Source: Simplicispira hankyongi
Lineage (GTDB): Bacteria; Pseudomonadota; Gammaproteobacteria; Burkholderiales; Burkholderiaceae_C
DNA length: 64,000 nucleotides
Assembly: GCF_003570885.1 (NCBI RefSeq)
Contig: NZ_QXJC01000003.1
Location: forward strand, 496,001 to 560,000
Direction: 5' to 3'
Below, piece after piece: positions 54,875-62,804 of this stretch. The notes below the pieces were generated by a model. The model saw nothing but the letters and a program-made list of their open reading frames with translations, had not been told where the DNA came from and ran no database searches. Both the position numbers and the translations under genes were made by a program. The number at the start of each line of letters is the position of its first letter. The stretch's first letter is position 1.

Positions 54875-55785
54875 ACACGATGACTCCTGAAACAATAGCT
54901 GCTAGCGCTTATGCAGTAAGCGCTAGAGGCCATTTTGAGCACGAAAATGGCGGCGTGCCGCTGCTCCAGGTACGCAACCTGGCGCACCACTACGCCCTGC
55001 CGCGTACGCAGCTGTGGGGGCCGCGTCCACAGGTCACGGCGCTGCAAGATATCAACCTCACGCTGCATGCGGGGCAGAGCCTGGGCATCGTCGGCGCCTC
55101 GGGCTCGGGCAAGTCCACGCTGGCGCGGCTGGTGATGGCGCTCGACATGCCCAGCAGCGGCCGCGTGCTGTGGGCCGGCCAGAACCCCCAACAAATGGGC
55201 GCGGGCGAACTGCGCCGCGCACGCCGCCATATCCAGATGGTGTTCCAGGACCCTTTCGGCGCACTGGACCCACGCCAGCGCATTGCCCGCACCGTCGCCG
55301 AACCCCTGGCTGCGCAAGGCGACACGACCCGCACCGAACAGCGCCGCCGCGCCGCCGAGGTGCTGGAGCAAGTGGGACTGCGCGCCGAAGCGCTGGACCA
55401 GTACCCGCACGAATTTTCCGGCGGCCAGCGCCAGCGCATCGCCATTGCGCGCGCGCTCATCACGCGGCCGCGCGTCATCGTGGCCGACGAACCGGTCAGC
55501 GCGCTGGACGTATCCGTGCAGGCCCAGGTGCTCAACCTGATGCAGCAGCTGGCGCGCGATTTCGGCGTGACCTATCTGCTCATCAGCCACGACCTGGCGG
55601 TGGTGAACCACCTGTGCGACGAGGTGGCTGTGCTGCACCAGGGCCGCATCGTCGAGCAGGGGCCGCCCGCGCAGCTCTTTCAATCGCCCACACACCCGTA
55701 CACCCGCGCTCTGGTGGCAGCGATGCCGCTGGCGCCAACTGGTGTACAAAAGCCCTTTTTTCCGCCCTCGGAGAACGCCCCATGA
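54871..55785 (+). CDS. Peptide ABC transporter ATPase (DppF-like) with repeat-encoded N-terminus
   Basis: This 304-residue ATPase pairs with the DppD-like protein. It has Walker A GASGSGKSTLA, Q-loop VFQDPFGALDPRQ, signature [15 protein letters not shown], Walker B VIVADEPVSALD and the H-loop [10 protein letters not shown]. Residues about 6-27 are encoded by a dispersed palindromic repeat, giving an alanine-rich N-terminal stretch ahead of the true domain start at VPLLQVRNLAHHY. The start at 54871 overlaps the upstream stop; no other in-frame start between the repeat and the domain was found that would clearly replace it. Confidence 0.93.
   Translation: MNTMTPETIAASAYAVSARGHFEHENGGVPLLQVRNLAHHYALPRTQLWGPRPQVTALQDINLTLHAGQSLGIVGASGSGKSTLARLVMALDMPSSGRVLWAGQNPQQMGAGELRRARRHIQMVFQDPFGALDPRQRIARTVAEPLAAQGDTTRTEQRRRAAEVLEQVGLRAEALDQYPHEFSGGQRQRIAIARALITRPRVIVADEPVSALDVSVQAQVLNLMQQLARDFGVTYLLISHDLAVVNHLCDEVAVLHQGRIVEQGPPAQLFQSPTHPYTRALVAAMPLAPTGVQKPFFPPSENAP
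54887..54949 (+). repeat. Dispersed palindromic repeat, copy 9 (encodes DppF-like N-terminus)
   Basis: AAACAATAGCTGCTAGCGCTTATGCAGTAAGCGCTAGAGGCCATTTTGAGC is close to the family consensus and is read in frame at the start of the ATPase gene. Confidence 0.92.
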
Positions 55786-57269
55786 TGAACCGCCGCACCG
55801 CCCTGGCCGCCACGCTGGCCGCTGCACCGCTCACCGGCCCGCTGTCCGCCTGGGCCAAGGACGGTGGCGCGCGCATGGTGCTCGCCCTCACGCTCGAACC
55901 CCCGGGGCTGGACCCGACGGCCAACGCCGCCTCGTCGATTGGCGAAGTGGTGCACTACAACGTCTTCGAGTCGCTCACCAAGATCAACGCCGACGGCAGC
56001 GTCTCCCCCCTGCTGGCCGAGAGCTGGGAGGTCTCGCCCGACCTCAAGACCACCACCTTCAGGCTGCGCAAGGGCGTCAAGTTCCACAACGGCGAGCCCT
56101 TCAATGCCGAAAGCGTGAAGTTCTCGCTCGACCGTGCCGGCGGCGACAAAAGCACCAACAAGGACAAGCGCAGCTTTGCCAAGGTGAGCACGCATGTGGT
56201 GGATAAGCACACCGTGGTGCTGATCAACGAAGACATCGACCCCGATTTCCTCTTCGTGCTGGGCCAGGCCACGGCCATCATGGTCGAGCCCAAAAGCGCC
56301 GCCAGCAACGCCACCCAGCCGGTCGGCACGGGGCCGTACCAGCTCGCGCAGTGGCGGCGCGGCGCCTCGGTGACACTCGAGCGCTGGCCCGGGCACCGCG
56401 ATGCCAAGAAGGTGCAGATTGCCCGCGCCACCTTCCGCTTCATCTCCGACCCGGCCGCGCAGGTGGCCGCCCTGCTGGCCGGCGACGTGGACGTGTTTGC
56501 CCGCGTCACGCCGCGCAGCGTGGCGCAGTTCAAGGGCCAGCCGCGCTACCAGGTGGTGGTGAGCGGCTCGCGCGCCAAGACCATCCTGGCCATGAACAAC
56601 GGGCGCAAGCCCCTCACCGATGTGCGCGTGCGCCGCGCCATCGCCGCCGCCATCGACCGCAAGGCCGTGATCCAGGGCGCGGCCGAGGGCTATGGCGTGC
56701 CGATTGGCAGCCACTACGTGCCGGGAGCGTTTGGCTACGTGGACACCACCGGCATCAACCCCTACGACCCCGCCAAGGCGAAAAGCCTGCTGGAAGAAGC
56801 CGGTATCCGCACACCCCTTGAACTCACCATGACGCTGCCGCCGCCGCCCTACGCGCGCCAGGGCGGCGAAATCATCGCCGCACAGCTGGCGCAGGTGGGC
56901 ATCGTCGCCAAACTGCAGAACGTGGAATGGGCGCAGTGGCTCTCCGGCACCTACGGCAACAAGAACTACGACCTGACGCTCATTTCGCACGTCGAGCCCT
57001 TTGACCTGGGCAACTTCGCCAAGCCCGACTACTACTGGCAGTACCACTCGGAGGCGTTCAACACGCTGTTCGACAAAATCCAGCACACCGCCCGCCCCGC
57101 CGACCGCGCCCGCCTGCTGGGCGAGGCGCAGCGCCTGCTGGCGACCGACTGCGTGCATGCCTTTTTGTACCAGCCGCAGTGGGTCACGGTGGCCAACCAG
57201 CGCGTGCGCGGCTTGTGGAAGGACATGCCGATTTTCGTCAACGACCTTTCCGGGCTTTCCTGGGCATGA
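55782..57269 (+). CDS. Peptide-type ABC transporter substrate-binding protein
   Basis: This 495-residue periplasmic solute-binding protein is of the SBP family 5 (DppA/OppA) kind. It has an N-terminal signal peptide (about 1-26, RRTALAATLAAAPLTGPLSAWA-K). The family start MVLALTLEPPGLDPTANAAS, LAESWEVSPDLKTTTFRLRKGVKFHNGEPFNAESV and VGTGPYQLAQW are all present. The ATG at 55782 (a second ATG follows at once) overlaps the ATPase stop. It comes last among the transporter genes rather than first. The ligand is not predicted; the amidase next to it suggests an amide or peptide-like compound. Confidence 0.93.
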   Translation: MMNRRTALAATLAAAPLTGPLSAWAKDGGARMVLALTLEPPGLDPTANAASSIGEVVHYNVFESLTKINADGSVSPLLAESWEVSPDLKTTTFRLRKGVKFHNGEPFNAESVKFSLDRAGGDKSTNKDKRSFAKVSTHVVDKHTVVLINEDIDPDFLFVLGQATAIMVEPKSAASNATQPVGTGPYQLAQWRRGASVTLERWPGHRDAKKVQIARATFRFISDPAAQVAALLAGDVDVFARVTPRSVAQFKGQPRYQVVVSGSRAKTILAMNNGRKPLTDVRVRRAIAAAIDRKAVIQGAAEGYGVPIGSHYVPGAFGYVDTTGINPYDPAKAKSLLEEAGIRTPLELTMTLPPPPYARQGGEIIAAQLAQVGIVAKLQNVEWAQWLSGTYGNKNYDLTLISHVEPFDLGNFAKPDYYWQYHSEAFNTLFDKIQHTARPADRARLLGEAQRLLATDCVHAFLYQPQWVTVANQRVRGLWKDMPIFVNDLSGLSWA

Positions 57270-58669
57270 CCGACGCTCTGCACAATCTCGGTGCGCGCAC
57301 CTTGCAGCAGGGCTACGCCTCTGGCGCGTTTTCGCCAGTCGACGTAGCCAAGGCCGTGCTCGCCCGCATCGAGCGCTGGGAGCCGCACCTGCACGCCACC
57401 TGGCTGTTGCGGCCCGAGCTGGCGCTGGTCCAGGCACGCGAGAGCGAAGCGCGCTGGCAGCGCGGCGCCCCGCTCTCGCCGCTGGACGGCGTGCCCATGA
57501 CGCTCAAGGACAACCTCGCCACGCAGGGCGATCCGACGCCGCTGGGCACCGCCGCCGCGCCGCTGTTCCCGGCACTGGCGGACGCGCCGCCCGCTGCGCG
57601 CCTGCGCGAAGCCGGCGCGGTGCTGGTGTCCAAGACCACCATGCCCGACTACGGCATGCTCTCCTCCGGCCTGTCGAGCTTTCACGCGCTCGCCCGCAAC
57701 CCCTGGGACCTCAGCAAAGGCCCGGGCGGCTCCAGCGCGGGTGCGGGCGCCGCTGCGGCCGCCGGCTACGGGCCCTTGCATGTGGGCACCGACATTGGCG
57801 GTTCGCTGCGCCTGCCGGCTTCGTGGTGCGGCATCTTCTCGCTCAAACCCAGCCTGGGCCGCATTCCCATCGACCCGCCCTACACCGGCCGCGCCGCCGG
57901 CCCCATGACGCGCAGCGTGGAAGACGCGGCGCTGATGATGGCGGTGCTGTCACAGCCCGACGCGCGCGACAGCATGCAACTCCCGCCGCAGGACATTGCC
58001 TGGCACGACTTCGAGCGCAGCCCCGAGCATTTGCGCGGCCTGCGCATCGGTTTGTTGCTGGACGCCGGCTGCGGCCTGCCCGTGGACCCGCAGGTGCGCG
58101 CAGCCATCACGCAGGCGGCCCGGCTGTTCGAGAGCGCCGGCGCCACCGTCACGCCCATGCAGCCGTTCCTCGCGCCCGAGATGCTCGCCGGCATGGACCA
58201 GTTCTGGCGCATGCGCTCGCACCTGGACATGGCTGCCCTGCCGCCCGAGCGCAAGGCGCGCGTGCTGCCCTTCATTCAGGCCTGGGCCGACAGCGCCGCG
58301 GGCCTCTCGGGCACCCAGGTGTTCCACGCCGCCCAGCAGTTCCACGCGACACGCGTGGCCACCGTGGCGGCCTGCAGCGCATTCGACTATGTGCTCTCGC
58401 CCGTCGCGCCGATCACCGCCTTTGCCGCCGAGCTGGCCAGCCCGACCGACGACCCGCTGCGCGCGCTGGAGCACATTGCGTTCACCGTGCCGTTCAACAT
58501 GTCGGAGCAGCCGGCAGCCTCCATCAACTGCGGCTACAGCGACGAGGGCTTGCCCATTGGCCTGCAGATTGCCGGCGCCCGCTTTGACGACCTGGGCGTG
58601 CTGCGGGTGGCGCGCGCCTTCGAGCAGTTGCGCGGGCCGCAGCGCCCCTGGCCCGAGCCACCAGGGTAG
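57266..58669 (+). CDS. Amidase (amidase signature family)
   Basis: This 467-residue enzyme splits amide bonds with a Ser-cisSer-Lys triad. The Lys is in MTLKDN at about 82-87, the cis-Ser in GPGGSSAGAGAAAAAGYGPL, and the nucleophile Ser in GTDIGGSLRLPASWCGIFSLKP (about 174-195). The C-terminal VPFNMSEQPAASINCGYSDEGLPIGLQI motif is conserved. It is fused by a 4-bp overlap to the transporter operon, so it probably processes the imported solute in the cytoplasm; no signal peptide is seen. Confidence 0.94.
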   Translation: MTDALHNLGARTLQQGYASGAFSPVDVAKAVLARIERWEPHLHATWLLRPELALVQARESEARWQRGAPLSPLDGVPMTLKDNLATQGDPTPLGTAAAPLFPALADAPPAARLREAGAVLVSKTTMPDYGMLSSGLSSFHALARNPWDLSKGPGGSSAGAGAAAAAGYGPLHVGTDIGGSLRLPASWCGIFSLKPSLGRIPIDPPYTGRAAGPMTRSVEDAALMMAVLSQPDARDSMQLPPQDIAWHDFERSPEHLRGLRIGLLLDAGCGLPVDPQVRAAITQAARLFESAGATVTPMQPFLAPEMLAGMDQFWRMRSHLDMAALPPERKARVLPFIQAWADSAAGLSGTQVFHAAQQFHATRVATVAACSAFDYVLSPVAPITAFAAELASPTDDPLRALEHIAFTVPFNMSEQPAASINCGYSDEGLPIGLQIAGARFDDLGVLRVARAFEQLRGPQRPWPEPPG

Positions 58670-58736
58670 AAAATATTGATCAAAACAGCCTCTAGCGCTT
58701 ATCCCATAAGCGCTAGTAGCTATCAACTAAATAGCA
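58670..58736 (-). repeat. Dispersed palindromic repeat, copy 10 (convergent gap)
   Basis: GCCTCTAGCGCTTATCCCATAAGCGCTAGTAGCTATCAACTAAATAG is the most regular copy, with perfect 10-bp arms and a CCC loop. It fills the whole gap between the convergent amidase and LysE genes. Confidence 0.95.
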
Positions 58737-59402
58737 TCAGGTCGCAGCGCGGCTGATCGTCGCCAGGCGCACGGCCAGACCCAGAAACACCACGCCGGCC
58801 GCCCGGTTGAGCCAGCGTTGCGCGCGCGCCGAGCGCAGCAGCAACGTGCCAAAGGTGCCCGAGAACACGGCAATGGCGCCAAACACCAGCAGCGTGGCCA
58901 GCATGAAGACGATGCCCAGCAGCATGATCTGCGGCGCCACGCTGCCCAGCGCCGGGTTGGCAAACTGGGGCAGGAAGGCAAGGAAAAAGATCACCACCTT
59001 GGGGTTGGTCAGGTTCATCACCATGCCGCGCCCGACCATGCGCCAGGCGCTGGCGGCAGGCCGCTCGGAGGGGCTGGGTGCCCTGTCGGGGTCCGCCCCG
59101 TCCTGCGATGCCTGTGCGCGCGGGCGCAGCGACTGCCAGGCCAGCCATCCCAGATACGCCGCACCCAGGTACTTGAGCACCGTGAACGCCGTGGCCGAAG
59201 CGGCAAACAGCGCCGCCAGCCCCAGCGCCACGGCCGCCGTGTGCACCACCAGCCCCACGCACAGCCCCACCACCACCGCCATGCCGGCGCGCCAGCCGCG
59301 CTGGGCCGATTGCACCAACACAAACAGGTTGTCGGGGCCGGGCGTGATGCCCAGCAGCAGGGAGACACCAAAAAAGGCAAGCAGAGTGTCGAGGGTGGGC
59401 AT
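58737..59402 (-). CDS. LysE/RhtB family exporter
   Basis: This 221-residue inner-membrane protein has six predicted helices and the family pattern LLGITPGPDNLFVLVQSAQRG near the N-terminus, GLAALFAASATAFTVLKYLGAAYLGWLAW in the middle, and NLTNPKVVIFFLAFLPQF. Members export amino acids or related compounds by proton exchange. A polar loop (about 92-118, rich in D, P and S) is longer than usual. The stop lies at the edge of the dispersed repeat. Confidence 0.93.
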   Translation of the reverse strand: MPTLDTLLAFFGVSLLLGITPGPDNLFVLVQSAQRGWRAGMAVVVGLCVGLVVHTAAVALGLAALFAASATAFTVLKYLGAAYLGWLAWQSLRPRAQASQDGADPDRAPSPSERPAASAWRMVGRGMVMNLTNPKVVIFFLAFLPQFANPALGSVAPQIMLLGIVFMLATLLVFGAIAVFSGTFGTLLLRSARAQRWLNRAAGVVFLGLAVRLATISRAAT

Positions 59403-59465
59403 GGCAGAACGGGCAGCGCAAAAATGCCATTGTGGAGCAGCGCAGCCGGTTGGTTGAAGCGTGCA

Positions 59466-59684
59466 TCAGCGCATGGGAACGACAAAGACACGCGGTTTCG
59501 GTGCGCAGCCCGGGCCTTGGTAGGGCCCGCCATCGCGCTCCCAGCCCGTACCCGGTGAGATCTGGGCGCAGAGGCGCGTGCCATCGACCTTGCTGCGCCA
59601 CCAGTACCAGGGCGCGGGTGCGGCCCAGGCCAGTTGCGCCAGCAGCAAGGCGCCGATCGTGGCCAGGCGCGCAGCAAGGTTCAT
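59466..59684 (-). CDS. Small exported protein
   Basis: This 72-residue protein has a signal peptide of about 22 residues (MNLAARLATIGALLLAQLAWA) and a compact mature part with two cysteines and a WYWWRSKVDG stretch. It resembles short single-domain periplasmic proteins of Burkholderiales; I do not know its function. The ATG overlaps the stop of the upstream esterase (ATGA), so it is translated from the same message. It ends 63 bp before the LysE start. Confidence 0.72.
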   Translation of the reverse strand: MNLAARLATIGALLLAQLAWAAPAPWYWWRSKVDGTRLCAQISPGTGWERDGGPYQGPGCAPKPRVFVVPMR

Positions 59685-60643
59685 CGCGGCGCCCAGGCGG
59701 CAAAGCGGCTCAGAAACCCATCCACCGCCTGCGTATACGCACCGGCTTGGCCCAGTTGCGCATTGATTTGCCCATGCGAGAGGGGCTGCGGCAACACCTC
59801 GGCCTGCCCGCCCTGCGCCTGGCTTTTGCGCGCATACGCCTGCGCTTGCGTACAGGAATCGCGGCGCGGCGACGAACACACCAGCAGCGTGGGCGGCAAG
59901 GCGGCGTGCAACTGCTGCAGGGGCGAGACCCGCAGCCAGTACGCCGGGTCGCTGCCAAACGCCTGATCGAACAGGCGCGCATGGCGCTCGTTCATGATTT
60001 CCGGCACGTCCAGCGCGCCGCTGTCGAGCAGCACCAGGGCCTGCGGCGCGCGCGCGCCTGCAGCGCGCAACCACTGCGGATCGCCTGCCACCAATGCCGC
60101 CAGATGCGCGCCGGCCGAATGGCCCATGAGCACGAATCGCCCGGCGTCCGCTCCCCAGCCGGGCGCTTGCTGCTGCGCCCAGGCCAAGGCCTGGGCCACG
60201 TCCTGGGCCTGCAGGTCCGGCGCGGCCTGCGGCAGCATCCGGTAGTTGATGGAGACCACCACCACGCCGCGCGGCAGCCAGTGCGCGAGCTTCTGGTCGA
60301 TCAGCCGGCCGTGCGTCTTGTCGCCCCGCCGCCAGCCGCCGCCGTGCACCAGAAACAGCACCGGCGCTGCCTGGGCGTGCGCGGGCAGGTACACATCCAT
60401 GCGCTGCAGCCGATCCGGCCCATAGGCGAGGTCGCGCAGCACGCGGGTGCCGGCAGGCAGAACCGGCGCCGGCTGCGAGCGGCTGCTATCCGCCTCATCG
60501 TCCCAGAGCTGCGCCTGCAGCGCGCGCTGCTGCAGGCGTTCGCGCAGCGGGCCGCCATGGGCTGCAGGTACGAATCCGGCGATGGCGGTAAAGAGCAGCG
60601 CCGCCAGGCACTGGACACCACGATTCTTTGGCAGGGAGTTCAT
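59681..60643 (-). CDS. Alpha/beta-hydrolase (esterase/lipase-like)
   Basis: This 320-residue hydrolase has a signal peptide (about 1-28). The oxyanion-hole motif HGGGWRRGDK is at about 108-117. The nucleophile Ser is in GHSAGAH, with the Asp/His partners towards the C-terminus (LSHGQINAQLG has the probable His). This places it in the HSL/carboxylesterase-like group that acts on short esters in the periplasm. The start at 60643 has GAGG about 10 bases upstream. It is followed by the small exported protein with a 4-bp overlap. Confidence 0.88.
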   Translation of the reverse strand: MNSLPKNRGVQCLAALLFTAIAGFVPAAHGGPLRERLQQRALQAQLWDDEADSSRSQPAPVLPAGTRVLRDLAYGPDRLQRMDVYLPAHAQAAPVLFLVHGGGWRRGDKTHGRLIDQKLAHWLPRGVVVVSINYRMLPQAAPDLQAQDVAQALAWAQQQAPGWGADAGRFVLMGHSAGAHLAALVAGDPQWLRAAGARAPQALVLLDSGALDVPEIMNERHARLFDQAFGSDPAYWLRVSPLQQLHAALPPTLLVCSSPRRDSCTQAQAYARKSQAQGGQAEVLPQPLSHGQINAQLGQAGAYTQAVDGFLSRFAAWAPR

Positions 60644-60711
60644 GCTGAACCTCGAAAAAAAAGTCTGCCGATTGTGCGCAGCGCCCATGAACGCTGTGCC
60701 GTGCCGAAGTT

Positions 60712-61530
60712 TCAAGCCGTAACAATCCACCCTTCCAAGGGGTCCATCGCGGGCGGCAGGCCGTAGAGCGCGTCGCCTTCGGCATGGCGGCGCTCGCCCC
60801 AGGCGGCTTGCAGCAGGCACAGTACTGCGTCCAGGCTGTCGCCGCTGGCGTCCTGCACCAGCGTCTCGGCCTGCACCGGGCGCAGCTGCAGGCGCAGGCC
60901 CAGACGCGTACGGCCTGCCTCCAGCGCAGTGAGCAGGTCTTTGCGCGCAATCAAGCGCTCGGGCGTTTGCCCGGCGCGGCTGTCGCTCTTGTAGCTGCGC
61001 CGGCCGATGAGTTCGCGTGCCAACAGACCGGGATAGGCCTCCAGCGCCACGCGCGCCGGGTCGCCCGCGTGCAGACCCGGCAGGTGCACCCCCGCTTGCA
61101 GCAGCAGCGGCACGCCGGCGTGCAGCATGAAGGCGACGGGGGGGTTCACCCATTTCATGCTCGGGCTCGAGCCTGCGGGGCCATCGGTGGCGCGGTGGGC
61201 GAACTTGCCGCCCACAGGCCGCGCAGCGCAAAAGGCGGAAAACCGCGCGCGGATGTCTTCCCGCTCAAGGCGGGCATAGTGCTGCATGCAGGCCTGCCAG
61301 CCTGTCGGCCAGCCCAGATGCGCGACCAGTTCGCGCGGCAGGCCAAAAGGCAAATCAAAGCCACCCACCCAGGCGCGGGGTTCGGCCAGCCAGGCGGCCC
61401 AGGCCGACAAGTGATCGAAAGATTCAAGCGCATGCAACCGCACGGCCGCGCCGCGGCGCTCGCCCAGCGCCAGCACGATGCGCTTGCGGCGGCTCGGGCT
61501 GCTGCTGAAATCGCAGCCGATCAGCAGCAC
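60712..61530 (-). CDS. DUF429 protein (predicted RNase H-like fold)
   Basis: This 272-residue soluble protein is of the DUF429 family. The N-terminus has the acidic CDFSSSPSRRKRIVLALG strand region, an FDLPFGLPRELV motif at about 58-69, and the EAYPGLLARELIGRRSYK stretch with the conserved Glu and Tyr. The family is predicted to have an RNase H-like fold, but no activity is established. It lies 8 bp after the BLUF gene and so is likely to be its co-transcribed third member. Confidence 0.82.
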   Translation of the reverse strand: MLLIGCDFSSSPSRRKRIVLALGERRGAAVRLHALESFDHLSAWAAWLAEPRAWVGGFDLPFGLPRELVAHLGWPTGWQACMQHYARLEREDIRARFSAFCAARPVGGKFAHRATDGPAGSSPSMKWVNPPVAFMLHAGVPLLLQAGVHLPGLHAGDPARVALEAYPGLLARELIGRRSYKSDSRAGQTPERLIARKDLLTALEAGRTRLGLRLQLRPVQAETLVQDASGDSLDAVLCLLQAAWGERRHAEGDALYGLPPAMDPLEGWIVTA

Positions 61531-61538
61531 CAGTTGCT

Positions 61539-61961
61539 CTACACCCGGCCGATGATGGAGGCGGTGGCCATCAGCTCTTCGAGCAGGGCAAACGACACGG
61601 CGCCCGAGACGCTGTAGGGATCGAGCTCGGGCTTTTCGGAATACTTCAGCAGGATGGAGTGGTTGATTTTGCTGAGGTTGACCTTGCCCATGGTCCAGCC
61701 GCCAAAGCGCCGCTCAGAGATCTCCTCGTAGTGCAGCAGCTCCACGTCCTTGTGGCGTACGTCGCGCTGGATGTGGCCGTACAGCTCGTTCACCGCCGAG
61801 CGCCCGCCCTCGATGGCCTGCAGGAACACGCCGCCGCCGTAGCAGAGGATGCCGGTGATGCCGCAACCCGGGTTGTGCTCGCGCGATTGCGTGAGGATGG
61901 CGTCGATGGCTTCTGGCGAATTGTCGACGGCGCGGCTGGCGTAGAGCAGGCGTACGAGCAT
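61539..61961 (-). CDS. BLUF blue-light photoreceptor
   Basis: This 140-residue protein consists of one FAD-binding BLUF domain. The light-reaction Tyr is Y7 in RLLYASRA. The Asn is N30 in EHNPGCGITGILCYGGGVFLQAIEGG, and Gln (Q48) lies in FLQ. The tail has the usual WTMGKVNL stretch. No output domain is attached, so it must act through a partner protein. It starts 7 bp after the folE stop on the same strand, and DUF429 follows, giving a likely folE-BLUF-DUF429 transcript. Confidence 0.93.
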   Translation of the reverse strand: MLVRLLYASRAVDNSPEAIDAILTQSREHNPGCGITGILCYGGGVFLQAIEGGRSAVNELYGHIQRDVRHKDVELLHYEEISERRFGGWTMGKVNLSKINHSILLKYSEKPELDPYSVSGAVSFALLEELMATASIIGRV

Positions 61962-61968
61962 GGTCGGT

Positions 61969-62691
61969 TCACTTTCCAGGGATGAGCGAGAGGAATTCGC
62001 GGCGCAGCGAGGCGTCTTTCAGGAACACGCCGCGCATCACCGAGTTGAGCATCTTGCTGTCCATCTCTTTCACGCCGCGCCAGGACATGCAGAAGTGGCT
62101 GGCCTCCATGACGATGGCCAGGCCATCGGGCTGGGTTTTTTCCATGATCAGATCGGCCAGCTGCACCACGGCTTCCTCCTGGATTTGCGGGCGGCCCATG
62201 ACCCAGTCGACCAGGCGCGCGTACTTCGACAAGCCGATCACGTTGGTGTGCTCGTTGGGCATGACGCCGATCCAGATCTTGCCGATCACCGGGCACAGGT
62301 GGTGGCTGCAGGCGCTGCGCACCGTGAGCGGGCCGACGATCATCAGCTCATTCAAGTGCTCGGCATTGGGGAATTCGGTGATCGAGGGCGACTCGATGTA
62401 GCGGCCCTTGAAGACTTCGCTCAAGTACATCTTGGCCACCCGGCGCGCGGTGGCCTGCGTGTTGTGGTCACCGTGGGTGTCGATCACCATGCTGTCGAGC
62501 ACGCCCTGCATCTTGACCTCGACCTCGTCGAGCAAGGCTTCCAGCTCGCCGGGCTCGATGAACTGGGCGATGTTGTCGTTGGCGTTGAAGCGCTTGCGGG
62601 CCGCGACAATGCGCTCGCGAATCTTCACGGAGACGGGAACGCCCTCGTCGTGGGCTTCGGGGCGGGTCTCAAAGGGTTCGGAGCGCTGCAT
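61969..62691 (-). CDS. folE: GTP cyclohydrolase I (FolE)
   Basis: This 240-residue enzyme makes 7,8-dihydroneopterin triphosphate from GTP, the first step to tetrahydrofolate. It has the zinc-site motif CSHHLCPVIGKIWIGVMP at about 131-148, SKYARLVDWVMGRPQIQEE and a C-terminal MEASHFCMSWRGVKEMDS with the third zinc Cys. The acidic N-terminal tail (about 1-30) is longer than in Escherichia coli. It is transcribed with the BLUF gene. A dispersed repeat lies between it and the upstream cardiolipin synthase. Confidence 0.96.
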   Translation of the reverse strand: MQRSEPFETRPEAHDEGVPVSVKIRERIVAARKRFNANDNIAQFIEPGELEALLDEVEVKMQGVLDSMVIDTHGDHNTQATARRVAKMYLSEVFKGRYIESPSITEFPNAEHLNELMIVGPLTVRSACSHHLCPVIGKIWIGVMPNEHTNVIGLSKYARLVDWVMGRPQIQEEAVVQLADLIMEKTQPDGLAIVMEASHFCMSWRGVKEMDSKMLNSVMRGVFLKDASLRREFLSLIPGK

Positions 62692-62730
62692 GGGCGAATG
62701 GTAACAGCCGCGCGGAGCCTTTGCTTATGA

Positions 62731-62791
62731 AGGTTTTTTGGCCTCTAGCGCTTATTCAGCATGCGCTTCCAGCTATTTAAAGCATAGCATC
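62731..62791 (-). repeat. Dispersed palindromic repeat, copy 11
   Basis: GGCCTCTAGCGCTTATTCAGCATGCGCTTCCAGCTATTTAAAGCATAG has one intact arm and one altered arm. It lies in the 113-bp gap upstream of folE and downstream of the cardiolipin synthase gene, both read leftwards. Confidence 0.85.
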
Positions 62792-62804
62792 AGTGCGAAA
62801 TGGC

